Source of the DNA: Thermoflavifilum sp.
Lineage (GTDB): Bacteria; Bacteroidota; Bacteroidia; Chitinophagales; Chitinophagaceae
Length of the DNA stretch: 64,000 nt
Assembly: GCA_023511875.1 (NCBI GenBank)
Contig: JAIMAQ010000002.1
Coordinates: 248,001 to 312,000, forward strand
Direction of reading: 5' to 3'
Below the pieces are notes generated by a model. It saw nothing but the letters and a program-made list of their open reading frames with translations. It was not told the origin of the DNA and searched no databases. A program made the translations under genes and the position numbers. Numbering within the stretch: the stretch's first letter is position 1; every line of letters starts with the position of its first letter. This document shows positions 36,630-44,762 of the stretch, one piece after another.

Positions 36630-39446
36630 TCATTTGCTAAGCAGCATGCTTCTTTCTTTGTAAAGCTTTCGGAAATACGGATCGCGCAGGTCTTTGATGA
36701 AGCGGATGGCTTCGCCAGTAGATTTCATTTCTGGTCCTAGCTCTCGATTGACTCCAGGAAATTTATTGAAGGAAAACACGGGTTCTTTGATCGCATAGCC
36801 ATTGAGTTTTTTTTCGATCTGGAAGTCTTTGAGTTTATGGGTACCCAAAATGATCTTGGTAGCGATATTGAGGTAAGGCACCTGATAAGCCTTAGCGATA
36901 AAAGGTGTGGTACGCGAAGCTCGTGGATTGGCTTCAATGACATACACCACTCCATCTTTGATGGCAAATTGCACATTGATCAACCCTTGAATATGGAGGG
37001 CTCTGGCAATTTTTTCGGCATAGTATTCCATGGTAGTCACTTCCATGGGCGAAAGGTTAAACGGGGGGAGCACCGCATTGCTGTCGCCGCTATGGATGCC
37101 TGCGGGTTCAATATGCTCCATTACGCCCATCACATGAAATTGTTCGCCGTCGAAGATCGCGTCGATTTCTGCTTCCTGGCAGCGATCCAGGAAATGGTCG
37201 ATCAAGATTTTATTGCCGGGCAAATGTTTCAGTAGGCTCACTACGGCTTTTTCCAATTCTTCTTCGTTGATCACGATGCGCATGCGTTGACCACCCAACA
37301 CATAGGAAGGTCTTACCAATACAGGATAACCCACTTCTTTGGCTACAGCCATAGCTTCATCGGCCGTGTATGCAGTACCATATTTGGGGTAAGGAATACC
37401 CAGCTCTTTTAGCATATCGGAGAAGCGACCACGATCTTCGGCGATATCCATGTTGTCAAACGAAGTACCGAAAATATGAATACCATTTTCGTGCAGGTTT
37501 TTCGCCAATTTCAAGGCTGTTTGTCCACCTAGTTGAACGATTACGCCTTCTGGTCGTTCCATGTCAATGATTTCGCGAAGATGTTCCCAGAAAACGGGTT
37601 CGAAATACAATTTATCGGCCATATCGAAATCGGTCGATACCGTTTCTGGGTTGCAATTGATCATGATGGCTTCGTAGCCGCATTCTTTGATGGCCAATAG
37701 GCCATGTGTACAACAATAGTCGAATTCTATACCCTGCCCGATACGATTGGGCCCTGAGCCCAGCACCAATACTTTTTTACGTGGTGAAGGGGTGCTCTCA
37801 TTGACCTGCTCGAAAGTTGAATAGTAGTAGGGCGTGCGAGCCTCAAATTCGGCAGAGCAGGTATCGACCATTTTGTAGGTGCGGGTAATGCCCAGACGTT
37901 TTCTTTTTTCGTATACTTCATCTTCGGTATCACAGCGTAGCAGAATAGCCAATTGGCGATCGGAAAAGCCCAATTGTTTGGCTTCTCGGAGTAGATCATC
38001 GGGCACATCATGGAGATGATAGGTGCTAAGTTTTTTCTCCATATCCACTATAAGCTGGATTTGATGGAGAAACCAAGGATCGATATGGGTGAGCTGGTGG
38101 ATGGTTTTGATAGAAACGCCTAGCATCAAGGCATCTTTGATTCGAAAGACCCGATCCCAGGTGGGGCGTTTTAGTTTTTCCAGGAGCTGGTCGGTCTTCA
38201 ACAAGGATTTGCCGTAATATCCGAGGCCGATTGCTTCATTTTCTAGACCCTGACAAGCTTTTTGCAAGGCTTCGGGGAAGGTACGTCCAATGGCCATGAC
38301 TTCGCCCACCGATTTCATCTGTAATCCCAGTGTATCATCGGCTCCCTTGAATTTGTCGAAATTCCAGCGAGGCATTTTCACGATGACGTAGTCTAATGCT
38401 GGTTCAAAATAAGCTGAGGTATTGCCGGTAATCTGGTTTTTCAATTCATCGAGGCGATAGCCTATGGCGAGCTTAGCTGCAATCTTAGCGATGGGGTAGC
38501 CTGTGGCTTTAGAAGCAAGGGCCGATGAGCGGCTAACGCGTGGATTGATTTCGACGGCAATAATTTCTTCTGTTTGTGGGTTTAGGGCAAATTGTACGTT
38601 ACAGCCGCCGGCAAAATTGCCCATACTGCGCATCATTTTGATGGCCGTATTGCGCATGTGTTGGTAAGCTGTATCGCTTAAGGTCATGGCGGGCGCTACG
38701 GTGATGGAGTCGCCCGTATGGATGCCCATGGGATCCATGTTTTCCACGGTACAGATGATCACTACGTTATCGGCAGCATCGCGCAAAAGCTCAAGTTCAA
38801 ATTCTTTCCAGCCCAGCACGGCTTTTTCGACCAGTACTTCATGAATAGGCGACGCTTCTAGTCCGCGTTGTAAAGCTTCATCGAGTTGCTCTTTGTTATG
38901 CACGAAGCTTCCGCCGGTGCCTCCCAAGGTGTATGAAGGGCGAATAACCAATGGGAAGCCAATTTCTTGAGCAAATTCTTTTCCTTCCAAAAAGGAGTTA
39001 GCAATGCGAGAAGGTGCTACTGGCACGCCTATTTCTTGCATGAAACGGCGAAATTCTTCGCGGTCTTCGGCTTTGTTGATGGCTTTGATATCTACCCCAA
39101 TGAGGCGCACGCCATATTTTTCCCACAAGCCCAGCTCATCGGCTTCCTTGGCCAGGTTAAGCGCAGTTTGCCCACCCATGGTGGGCAATACGGCATCGAT
39201 TTCATTTTCTTCCAGGATCTGTTCTAGGCTTTCTACGGTGAGGGGAAGTAAATAAACCCGATCGGCCATCATGGGATCGGTCATGATAGTGGCCGGATTG
39301 GAGTTGATTAAAACTACTCTGATGCCTTCTTCGCGGAGCGAGCGGGCGGCTTGTGAGCCACTGTAGTCGAATTCGCAAGCTTGACCAATGATAATAGGAC
39401 CAGAACCAATGATGAGTACGGAACGAATGGAGGTGTCTTTGGGCAT
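36630..39446 (-). CDS. carB: Carbamoyl-phosphate synthase large subunit, short form
   Basis: 938 residues against about 1070 in E. coli. Two ATP-grasp halves are complete: the first with GQTALNLA and the segment [10 protein letters not shown], the second with [14 protein letters not shown] and [10 protein letters not shown]. The protein ends just after [13 protein letters not shown], so the C-terminal MGS-like domain that binds UMP, IMP and ornithine in E. coli is missing. Short CarB proteins are, to my knowledge, known in Bacteroidota. The carA gene is not adjacent. It makes carbamoyl phosphate for pyrimidine and arginine synthesis. Confidence 0.96.
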   Translation of the reverse strand: MPKDTSIRSVLIIGSGPIIIGQACEFDYSGSQAARSLREEGIRVVLINSNPATIMTDPMMADRVYLLPLTVESLEQILEENEIDAVLPTMGGQTALNLAKEADELGLWEKYGVRLIGVDIKAINKAEDREEFRRFMQEIGVPVAPSRIANSFLEGKEFAQEIGFPLVIRPSYTLGGTGGSFVHNKEQLDEALQRGLEASPIHEVLVEKAVLGWKEFELELLRDAADNVVIICTVENMDPMGIHTGDSITVAPAMTLSDTAYQHMRNTAIKMMRSMGNFAGGCNVQFALNPQTEEIIAVEINPRVSRSSALASKATGYPIAKIAAKLAIGYRLDELKNQITGNTSAYFEPALDYVIVKMPRWNFDKFKGADDTLGLQMKSVGEVMAIGRTFPEALQKACQGLENEAIGLGYYGKSLLKTDQLLEKLKRPTWDRVFRIKDALMLGVSIKTIHQLTHIDPWFLHQIQLIVDMEKKLSTYHLHDVPDDLLREAKQLGFSDRQLAILLRCDTEDEVYEKRKRLGITRTYKMVDTCSAEFEARTPYYYSTFEQVNESTPSPRKKVLVLGSGPNRIGQGIEFDYCCTHGLLAIKECGYEAIMINCNPETVSTDFDMADKLYFEPVFWEHLREIIDMERPEGVIVQLGGQTALKLAKNLHENGIHIFGTSFDNMDIAEDRGRFSDMLKELGIPYPKYGTAYTADEAMAVAKEVGYPVLVRPSYVLGGQRMRIVINEEELEKAVVSLLKHLPGNKILIDHFLDRCQEAEIDAIFDGEQFHVMGVMEHIEPAGIHSGDSNAVLPPFNLSPMEVTTMEYYAEKIARALHIQGLINVQFAIKDGVVYVIEANPRASRTTPFIAKAYQVPYLNIATKIILGTHKLKDFQIEKKLNGYAIKEPVFSFNKFPGVNRELGPEMKSTGEAIRFIKDLRDPYFRKLYKERSMLLSK

Positions 39447-39535
39447 TGTTTTCAGACCAGTATTGAAAATTTCAAAAAATATCTAAAAAAACACCGATTG
39501 ATTGGAGAGTTTCAATTTTTTCCCAAAAAATCGTG

Positions 39536-39543
39536 CAAAGATA
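39536..39543 (-). promoter_or_regulatory. -7 box TATCTTTG for carB
   Basis: Minus-strand TATCTTTG matches TAnnTTTG and lies 90 bases ahead of the carB start, leaving a leader of about 80 bases. A -33 element is not clear. Confidence 0.45.
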
Positions 39544-39638
39544 TGCACTCACCAGGTTTTTGAAAAGCTTTGGCCTATATTTTTATTTCGAAAATGCTAA
39601 TACTTGTTCATGTACTAGAGTGAAAAGCAGACGAATAT

Positions 39639-39646
39639 TACCTTTG
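39639..39646 (+). promoter_or_regulatory. -7 box TACCTTTG for lspA
   Basis: TACCTTTG matches TAnnTTTG and puts the transcript start near 39653, a few bases before the TTG codons at 39655 and 39661. Confidence 0.5.
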
Positions 39647-39660
39647 CAAAAAGCTTGGTT

Positions 39661-40341
39661 TTGAAAAAGATATATGCTTATCTGCTGATCTTATTGATTT
39701 TGGTCGCCGATCAGTCATTAAAGATTTGGGTGAAAACGCATATGGCATTGGGCGATGAGTTTCCCGTGATTGACCATTGGTTTCGCATTCATTTTATTGA
39801 AAATGCAGGAATGGCGTATGGTTTACAATTTGGTGGGCCATCGGGCAAACTTATCTTGAGTTTATTTCGGCTGGCGGCAGTGATTTTTGGTTTTTATGTT
39901 TTAAACCGCATCATTCGTGAAGGTTATCCAGATGGATTGATTATTTCTGGTGCCTTGATTTTGGCTGGAGCCATAGGCAATCTCATCGATAGCATGTTTT
40001 ATGGGTTAATTTTTTCTTCCAGCGATTATGGAGGCGTGGCGCAACTGTTCCCTAAAGGAGGGGGTTATGCAGGATTCTTGCACGGGAAGGTGGTAGATAT
40101 GTTGTATTTTCCGATTTACGAAGGGTTTTTACCTCGTTGGATGCCTTTCAAAGGTGGTGAATATTTTATTTTTTTTCAACCCGTATTCAATATTTCTGAT
40201 GCTGCTATTTCTGTAGGGGTTATTGCCATATTGTTGTTTCAAAAACGCTGGTTACATAAGCCTATAGTGCACACCCACAAGGGTTCTGAGCCTGCCAAGC
40301 ATTCGATGTCTTCTTCGGAAAGCCGCTCGCTTGAGCATTGA
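39661..40341 (+). CDS. lspA: Lipoprotein signal peptidase
   Basis: 226 residues from the TTG at 39661; a TTG at 39655 is the alternative. No ATG occurs before residue 28, and starting there would remove the first helix with its conserved VADQSLKIWV, so a TTG start is required. LspA cleaves prolipoproteins at the lipobox in the inner membrane. The catalytic pair is Asp110 in GNLIDS and Asp180 in FNISDAAIS. A Bacteroidota-type insertion before the last helix explains the length. It serves the many lipoproteins in this genome, including those of the pectin locus. Confidence 0.94.
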   Translation: MKKIYAYLLILLILVADQSLKIWVKTHMALGDEFPVIDHWFRIHFIENAGMAYGLQFGGPSGKLILSLFRLAAVIFGFYVLNRIIREGYPDGLIISGALILAGAIGNLIDSMFYGLIFSSSDYGGVAQLFPKGGGYAGFLHGKVVDMLYFPIYEGFLPRWMPFKGGEYFIFFQPVFNISDAAISVGVIAILLFQKRWLHKPIVHTHKGSEPAKHSMSSSESRSLEH

Positions 40342-40342
40342 A

Positions 40343-40681
40343 TTACCCAATAGGCAATCCATTAGGCACCTGTCGGTCGGGTTGTAGCAAAATCACCTGT
40401 TGATCTTCTCCCATCACGCCCAAAACCAAACATTCACTCAGGAAGCCAGCAATATTTTTTGGAGGAAAATTAATCACAGCGACGACTTGCTTGCCCGGGA
40501 GTTCAGACAGGGAGTAAAGTGTAGTGATTTGAGCGGACGACGATTTTATGCCAGCGGGTCCGAAATCGATCCAGAGTTGATAAGCGGGTTTGCGCGCTTT
40601 GGGAAAGGGCTGGGCGCGAACGATGGTACCTACTCGAATATCAAGTCGGGCAAAATCGTCCCACGAAGCGATGTTATCCAT
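40343..40681 (-). CDS. csaA: CsaA-type tRNA-binding chaperone
   Basis: 112 residues from the ATG at 40681; the longer frame begins with a TTG. It is a single tRNA-binding OB-fold domain of the CsaA/YgjH type, with LDIRVGTIV, KPAYQLWIDFG, KSSSAQI and FLSECLVLG as family segments. CsaA is described as a dimeric tRNA-binding protein with export-linked chaperone activity in Bacillus. It ends one base from the convergent lspA stop. It lies 24 bases after sucD on the same strand and may be transcribed with it. Confidence 0.88.
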   Translation of the reverse strand: MDNIASWDDFARLDIRVGTIVRAQPFPKARKPAYQLWIDFGPAGIKSSSAQITTLYSLSELPGKQVVAVINFPPKNIAGFLSECLVLGVMGEDQQVILLQPDRQVPNGLPIG

Positions 40682-40705
40682 GGTTGGATTCAAGTGAGTA
40701 TTGTA

Positions 40706-41590
40706 TCAAGAAGCATGAATATGGGTAAGCACTTGAGCTACTGTTTTGCCAATATTGGCTGGGCTTTCCACCACATGGATGCCACATTCACGCATGATAG
40801 CCATTTTAGCGGCGGCGGTATCTTCGCTGCCTCCTACGATGGCTCCCGCATGCCCCATGCGACGGCCAGGAGGAGCCGTTTGTCCGGCGATGAATCCAAT
40901 GATGGGTTTAGTAGCATGATCTTTAGCCCAGCGAGCGGCTTCGGCTTCCATGCTGCCTCCAATTTCTCCAATCATCACAATGGCTTCGGTAGCCTCATCG
41001 TCCATAAACAGCTGAATAGCTTCAAGAGTGGAAGTGCCAATGATGGGATCGCCTCCAATGCCAATGGCTGTGCTGATGCCCAGTCCGGCTTTCACTACTT
41101 GATCGGCGGCTTCGTAGGTGAGGGTGCCCGAGCGAGAGACGATACCTACGGAGCCCTTTTTGAACACAAATCCTGGCATGATGCCTACCTTGGCTTCATC
41201 AGATGAAATAACGCCTGGGCAGTTGGGCCCTATCAGCCGGGTAGAGGTGCTTTTGAGCATGTGCTTCACCTTCACCATGTCTTGCACGGGAATGCCTTCA
41301 GTGATGCAAATCACAAGAGGGATGCCTGCAAATGCAGCTTCTAAAATGGCATCGGCGGCAAAAGCAGGCGGCACAAAGATGATGGATACGTTGGCTCCTG
41401 TAGCTTGCACGGCTTCTTCTACCGTGTTGAATACGGGCCGATCGAGATGCGTTTTACCACCTTTGCCCGGTGTAACGCCTCCTACAATCTGGGTACCATA
41501 TTCAATCATTTGGGTGGCGTGGAAAGTGCCTTCAGTACCTGTAAATCCTTGAACGATTACCTTGCTGTTTTTGTTAACCAAAACACTCAT
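40706..41590 (-). CDS. sucD: Succinyl-CoA synthetase subunit alpha
   Basis: 294 residues from the ATG at 41590, matching the family start [18 protein letters not shown]. The longer frame begins at a TTG inside the promoter box. The CoA-binding Rossmann domain comes first, then the ligase domain with the phosphohistidine in [13 protein letters not shown]. It joins succinate and CoA in the TCA cycle together with SucC, which is not encoded next to it. Separation of sucC and sucD is common in Bacteroidota. Confidence 0.96.
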   Translation of the reverse strand: MSVLVNKNSKVIVQGFTGTEGTFHATQMIEYGTQIVGGVTPGKGGKTHLDRPVFNTVEEAVQATGANVSIIFVPPAFAADAILEAAFAGIPLVICITEGIPVQDMVKVKHMLKSTSTRLIGPNCPGVISSDEAKVGIMPGFVFKKGSVGIVSRSGTLTYEAADQVVKAGLGISTAIGIGGDPIIGTSTLEAIQLFMDDEATEAIVMIGEIGGSMEAEAARWAKDHATKPIIGFIAGQTAPPGRRMGHAGAIVGGSEDTAAAKMAIMRECGIHVVESPANIGKTVAQVLTHIHAS

Positions 41591-41623
41591 GATGCAGAAT
41601 TGATTAGGTGAAAATGGGTTGTA

Positions 41624-41631
41624 CAAAAGTA
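41624..41631 (-). promoter_or_regulatory. -7 box TACTTTTG for sucD
   Basis: Minus-strand TACTTTTG matches TAnnTTTG. It leaves a leader of about 27 bases before the ATG at 41590 and excludes the TTG at 41626 as a start. Confidence 0.55.
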
Positions 41632-41767
41632 AGGGATAAATCGCTTATCTGCGATGGTATTATGCGAAAACTCCATCGGGTTCACTAAACCCTGCAAGCA
41701 AGATGCCTTCAATGGCTGTATCAAGTTTTTAAGGTGGCTATTATATTTAACTTGCGCACTAATTTCA

Positions 41768-41881
41768 ATGAATAACAGATACAGGTTCTATTGTTATTCA
41801 AATCCAGAAATAACAAAAGAGGCTAAATTCATTGACTACATTATTCGCAAAATATATGATGAATTAAGAATAAAACAATAA
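41768..41881 (+). pseudogene. Possible 3' remnant of a cassette gene
   Basis: A 37-codon frame (MNNRYRFYCYSNPEI to RIKQ) ends 6 bases before the first complex repeat. Its charged, helical end (FIDYIIRKIYDELRIKQ) reads like the C-terminus of a real protein, and the position directly before a repeat is that of a gene in an integron cassette. The frame upstream of the Met is unlike protein, so the 5' part is probably lost. No family is recognised. Confidence 0.3.
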
Positions 41882-41887
41882 CTAAGG

Positions 41888-42014
41888 CACAACAAAGGCT
41901 ACAATTCATTGCTTGTTGGAAATTCATCACAATTTTTTATTTTTAAGCTTGATCATTGACGGGAAAATCCATAGGATTTTTCTACTACAAATTATAGCCG
42001 TAATCGTTGTGTGT
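41888..42014 (+). repeat. Complex repeat, copy 1 (attC-like)
   Basis: Outer arms CACAAC and GTTGTG pair perfectly. After an unpaired spacer (AAA against GTAATC) come inner arms GGCTA and TAGCC, extended by AATT on both sides. The centre holds a smaller hairpin, AAAATCC-ATA-GGATTTT. Paired outer boxes, an asymmetric unpaired spacer and paired inner boxes are the layout of integron attC sites. Copy 2 lies 527 bases on. The 3' end GTTGTGTGT contains the expected G/TT point. Confidence 0.6.
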
Positions 42015-42026
42015 AATTAAAAGGAC

Positions 42027-42326
42027 ATGAGAGCAATATTATTAATATGTACAGGGCTTCTTTTATTAGCCTTGGTAGATTTACCAATAGGATACTATAC
42101 TTTTCTAAGGATTGTCGTAACAATTGGAGCAGGAGCTGTTTTAATAACAGAATTTAAGAATGGAATTAACTTTTGGATTATAGTCTTTGGATTAATTGCA
42201 ATTTTGTTTAATCCGCTAATACCGATTTACTTAGGCTACAAAGAAGCATGGATACCAATTGACCTAATAGCAGCAATACTTTTTGGAGTAAAATCATTCA
42301 CTACTCAATCAAATAAAAATAAGTAA
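42027..42326 (+). CDS. Small four-helix membrane protein, DUF6804-like
   Basis: 99 residues, almost entirely four hydrophobic helices (about 3-20, 26-43, 49-70, 74-90) with a short basic tail. The segments LPIGYYTFLRIVV and LIAILFNPLIPIYL resemble the DUF6804 family of small membrane proteins, from memory; function is unknown. It starts 12 bases after repeat copy 1, the usual position of a cassette gene. No promoter box is found in the gap, so expression would depend on read-through or on the repeat. The AT content is higher than in the flanking core genes. Confidence 0.7.
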   Translation: MRAILLICTGLLLLALVDLPIGYYTFLRIVVTIGAGAVLITEFKNGINFWIIVFGLIAILFNPLIPIYLGYKEAWIPIDLIAAILFGVKSFTTQSNKNK

Positions 42327-42334
42327 TTCAAACA

Positions 42335-42530
42335 ATGAAGGGTGTTTTGTCGCACTGTTATAGATTATTACAGTCGGAATTTCAATCAGCTCAGGTATTG
42401 TGGCTTGGAATTGGATGAACCAGATAGTTTTCTAGGAGCAATTGGATTTTTAATTCTCTGGGGCATTTTAAGTAAGGTGGAACATTTCTTAGTAATACGA
42501 CTAGTGATACTTTTAGATGAAATGGACTAA
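42335..42530 (+). pseudogene. Frameshifted remnant of a small membrane protein
   Basis: Protein-like segments occur in different frames of this stretch. One frame reads TVGISISSGIVAWNW, and the adjoining frame continues as EPDSFLGAIGFLILWGILSKVEHFL up to a stop at 42530, just before repeat copy 2. Joined, they look like a two-helix membrane protein broken by a single-base shift near 42418. A start could be the ATG at 42335. The single open frame from 42342 is less protein-like in its first half. Family unknown. Confidence 0.3.
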
Positions 42531-42540
42531 AAAAAAACTA

Positions 42541-42676
42541 CACACAACAAAGGCTATCATTCAATGCTTAGGAATTTTCGGTGAAAAAATCCTCATAAAT
42601 TTTTATCTTTGAACACTGGCGGGAAGCATCCTGCGGATTTTTACACAACAAATTATAGCAGCAATCTTTATAGTGT
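42541..42676 (+). repeat. Complex repeat, copy 2 (attC-like)
   Basis: It matches copy 1 at both ends of the element: CACAACAAAGGCTA at the 5' side and AAATTATAGC with GCAATC at the 3' side. The inner part has hairpins GGAATTTTC/GAAAAAATCC and ATCC/GGAT. The outer 3' arm is changed to TTTATAGTGT and no longer pairs with its own 5' arm ACACACAAC. That 5' arm instead pairs perfectly with the end of copy 1. Confidence 0.6.
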
Positions 42677-43056
42677 ATTAAAATGATGATTTGTTAATAA
42701 GGCATCTGTTTTGAGTGAGCGTAAAACTGTTTGTTGAAGTGTTGAGCAACATTGACGACGAAGACGACTTTCTTAAACCTGATTTATATTAATTGACAAG
42801 TTCTACATTTTTGACACGAAAGATTTAAATCCAGGGGAATTTTGCTTTACGAAACATTGTTTAGATACGAGTTTAGATACGATATGAAAACTGCACGTTA
42901 ACGTGAAAACGAATAGGTATGGAAGATAAAAGATAAAAACATACTACAACAATGTGTAAATGAAATGTGGATTGGTGAATTGAAACTCATTTCATTAAAA
43001 ACGGAAGGCTGAAAAAATTTACATTTCTTGCATAACAATAAAAAAAATTAATAAAC
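42677..43056. other. AT-rich non-coding stretch ahead of the DUF2231 gene
   Basis: About 380 bases with no supported gene. It holds a 12-base tandem duplication (GTTTAGATACGA twice, 42859-42882) and a perfect 12-base palindrome, CACGTTAACGTG, at 42894-42905. Short fragments of frames are all broken. It reads as decayed accessory DNA, possibly the rest of a lost cassette, plus the upstream region of the next gene. Confidence 0.5.
42894..42905. promoter_or_regulatory. Perfect 12-base palindrome CACGTTAACGTG
   Basis: It lies about 150 bases upstream of the DUF2231 gene, just after a 12-base tandem duplication. It could be an operator. There is no second copy in the window that I noticed. Confidence 0.25.
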
Positions 43057-43710
43057 ATGAAAGAAAGTAGAATAATGCCCAATCGGTCACAAGCAATATG
43101 GTACAGAGTTTTTCTTTTTTTGGGTTTATTATTAGGTATTTTCATTGTCTATGTCGCTCACGGTCATGAAAGTCATAGAACAGTTGACTCAATATCGAAT
43201 ACCATTTCCACCACATATCCAAGTGCACATAATAGTGGATCCCTTTCCGACTTCCCGACCTTGCATCCTCTTGTGGTGCATGTTCCTATTATGTTCCTTA
43301 TACTTGCCTTTATAGTACAAGTTATCTCATTCTTTGCATTTAGGCAGGCGCTAAGCTGGGTAGTTCTTTTTTTAGTTGTTTTTGGGTTTATTGGGGCTTA
43401 TTTCGCATCGGGTATCTTTCATGGTGGTGATCCAAACCTGGTGTTACTGGATTCAGTTACAAGAGCGACTTTTGAAAAACATAAACAATATGCCAACTAT
43501 ACTGTATGGATCAGTGGGTTTGCGGCTGTGGCAAAGATTATCAGCCATTTTTTTCTTAAAAGAAAAATGATAGCCGAAGTAATAGTTGCTGGACTGCTAC
43601 TGGCAGCTTCTTATACAGTAGCCGTAGCTGGTGATATGGGGGCCCGGCTGGTGCATATTGATGGCATTGGTGTTCAAGGCCGGGGCATACCTGCGGAAGA
43701 TGATATGTAA
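43057..43710 (+). CDS. DUF2231-family membrane protein
   Basis: 217 residues. An N-terminal helix (about 15-35) is followed by a Ser/Thr-rich external stretch, then a four-helix DUF2231 core. The family signature LHPLVVHVPIMFLIL is at about 69-83, and the end carries GDMGARLVHIDGIGVQGRG. Several conserved histidines (HPLVVH, HGHESH) suggest haem or metal binding, which is unproven for this family. It sits alone between the cassette island and fabG, with no partner genes. A second Met at 43075 is an alternative start. Confidence 0.8.
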   Translation: MKESRIMPNRSQAIWYRVFLFLGLLLGIFIVYVAHGHESHRTVDSISNTISTTYPSAHNSGSLSDFPTLHPLVVHVPIMFLILAFIVQVISFFAFRQALSWVVLFLVVFGFIGAYFASGIFHGGDPNLVLLDSVTRATFEKHKQYANYTVWISGFAAVAKIISHFFLKRKMIAEVIVAGLLLAASYTVAVAGDMGARLVHIDGIGVQGRGIPAEDDM

Positions 43711-43984
43711 ATATTTCACTGGTCTACAATTTTTATTTTTCTCATGAATATAAGAAATGAAAGGGAATTATTTTTTGGATATGCGGTTCTAAGTAATTGT
43801 GGAAAATTTTACAAGTTGTTTTTAGCTTGAGTAGAAATGCGTAATTCCGTTTTGCGTAGTTTATTGTTATTTGATGATTTTGTACAGTGGAATTACAAAT
43901 AAAATATTTTGAGATATCATATTTGTTTATAACTTACATCAACGCTCACTATTCTATAGAAAATTGTTCTATTCATGATTTCCC

Positions 43985-44740
43985 TTACATCATTAATCCT
44001 CCACACACGCTAATTACCTGGCCGGTGACATAGCTGCTCAATGGTGAGGCAAGAAACAACACTACATTGGCTACATCTTCTGCTTTTCCAAATCGGCCAA
44101 GGGGAATATTTTTCAGGTATTGTTCGCCTTGTTTGCCTTCATGCAAGTAAGCCGTCATATCGGTTTCGATAAAGCCTGGAGCAACGGCATTACAGCGAAT
44201 CTGTCGGCTACCCAATTCTTGTGCAACTGATTTGGTAAATCCAATAATACCTGCTTTTGATGCTGCATAACTGCTTTGCCCCGCATTACCTTTGATGCCT
44301 ACTACAGAGCTCATGTTGATGATGCTTCCCGAGCGGGCTTTCATCATAGGTTTAATCACTTGTCGAGTAATATTGTATACACTTTTTAAGTTGGTATTCA
44401 GTACTTCATCCCATTGTTCGGGTGTAAGGCGAAGCAGCAGATTGTCTTTTGAGATGCCAGCATTGTTTACGCAGATATCGATTTTACCAAACTGTTGTAA
44501 TACTTCATTTACCAATTGTTCGGCTTGGGTATAATCGGCCGCATTCGATTGCCAGGCTTTAGCTTGCACGCCGAATTGTTGGATTTGGTGTACCAGTGCT
44601 TGGGCTTTTTCTGCCGAGCGTTCGCTAACGTAGGTAAATGCAATATGTGCGCCTTCAGAAGCCAGCTTAAGTGCAATAGCTTCGCCGATACCGCGACTAG
44701 CTCCCGTGATGAGTGCCACTTGATTGGTGAGTAATGCCAT
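43985..44740 (-). CDS. fabG: 3-oxoacyl-ACP reductase
   Basis: 251 residues, classical SDR of fatty acid synthesis that reduces 3-oxoacyl-ACP with NADPH. It shows TGASRGIG, CVNNAG, the catalytic Ser in MSSVVGIKG, YAASKAG, and the family-specific VAPGFIETDMT and GQVISVCGG. The family usually has V(D)GG near the end; here it reads VCGG, a small change. No other fab genes are adjacent. It lies 22 bases after the GH3 gene and is probably co-transcribed with it. Confidence 0.94.
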   Translation of the reverse strand: MALLTNQVALITGASRGIGEAIALKLASEGAHIAFTYVSERSAEKAQALVHQIQQFGVQAKAWQSNAADYTQAEQLVNEVLQQFGKIDICVNNAGISKDNLLLRLTPEQWDEVLNTNLKSVYNITRQVIKPMMKARSGSIINMSSVVGIKGNAGQSSYAASKAGIIGFTKSVAQELGSRQIRCNAVAPGFIETDMTAYLHEGKQGEQYLKNIPLGRFGKAEDVANVVLFLASPLSSYVTGQVISVCGGLMM

Positions 44741-44762
44741 GTGCTATATAGTTTTAGAATAA

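Larger units (their letters stand above)
41591..42026. other. AT-rich stretch upstream of sucD, start of the accessory island
   Basis: 436 bases without a complete gene. It holds the sucD promoter, the 3' part of a small frame at 41768-41881, and the first complex repeat (41888-42014). Base composition turns clearly more AT-rich at about 41750, which marks the left limit of the island. Confidence 0.6.
42007..42667 (+). mobile_element. Integron-like gene cassette unit
   Basis: The unit runs from the G/TT point of repeat copy 1 to the matching point of copy 2, 661 bases. It holds one intact small gene (42027-42326) and a decayed frame. The first bases of the unit (TTGTGTGT) are complementary to the 5' end of copy 2 (ACACACAA), which is what an excised cassette circle would need to rebuild a full attC. 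The 3' end of copy 2 differs, as expected when the next DNA is foreign. No integrase gene is in the window, so this is a candidate cassette without integrase. Confidence 0.4.

Noticed and set aside
40400-41206. 268-codon plus-strand frame across csaA and sucD
   Set aside because: It is the mirror of two well-supported genes and its translation is low in complexity (runs of Ser, Gly, His).
41654-41767. Upstream part of the 75-codon frame in the sucD upstream region
   Set aside because: The first 38 residues are not protein-like; only the last part, next to the repeat, was kept as a possible remnant.
41888-42676. Repeats as the ends of a transposon (terminal inverted repeats)
   Set aside because: The two copies are in the same orientation and each is an internal hairpin; no target duplication or transposase is present.
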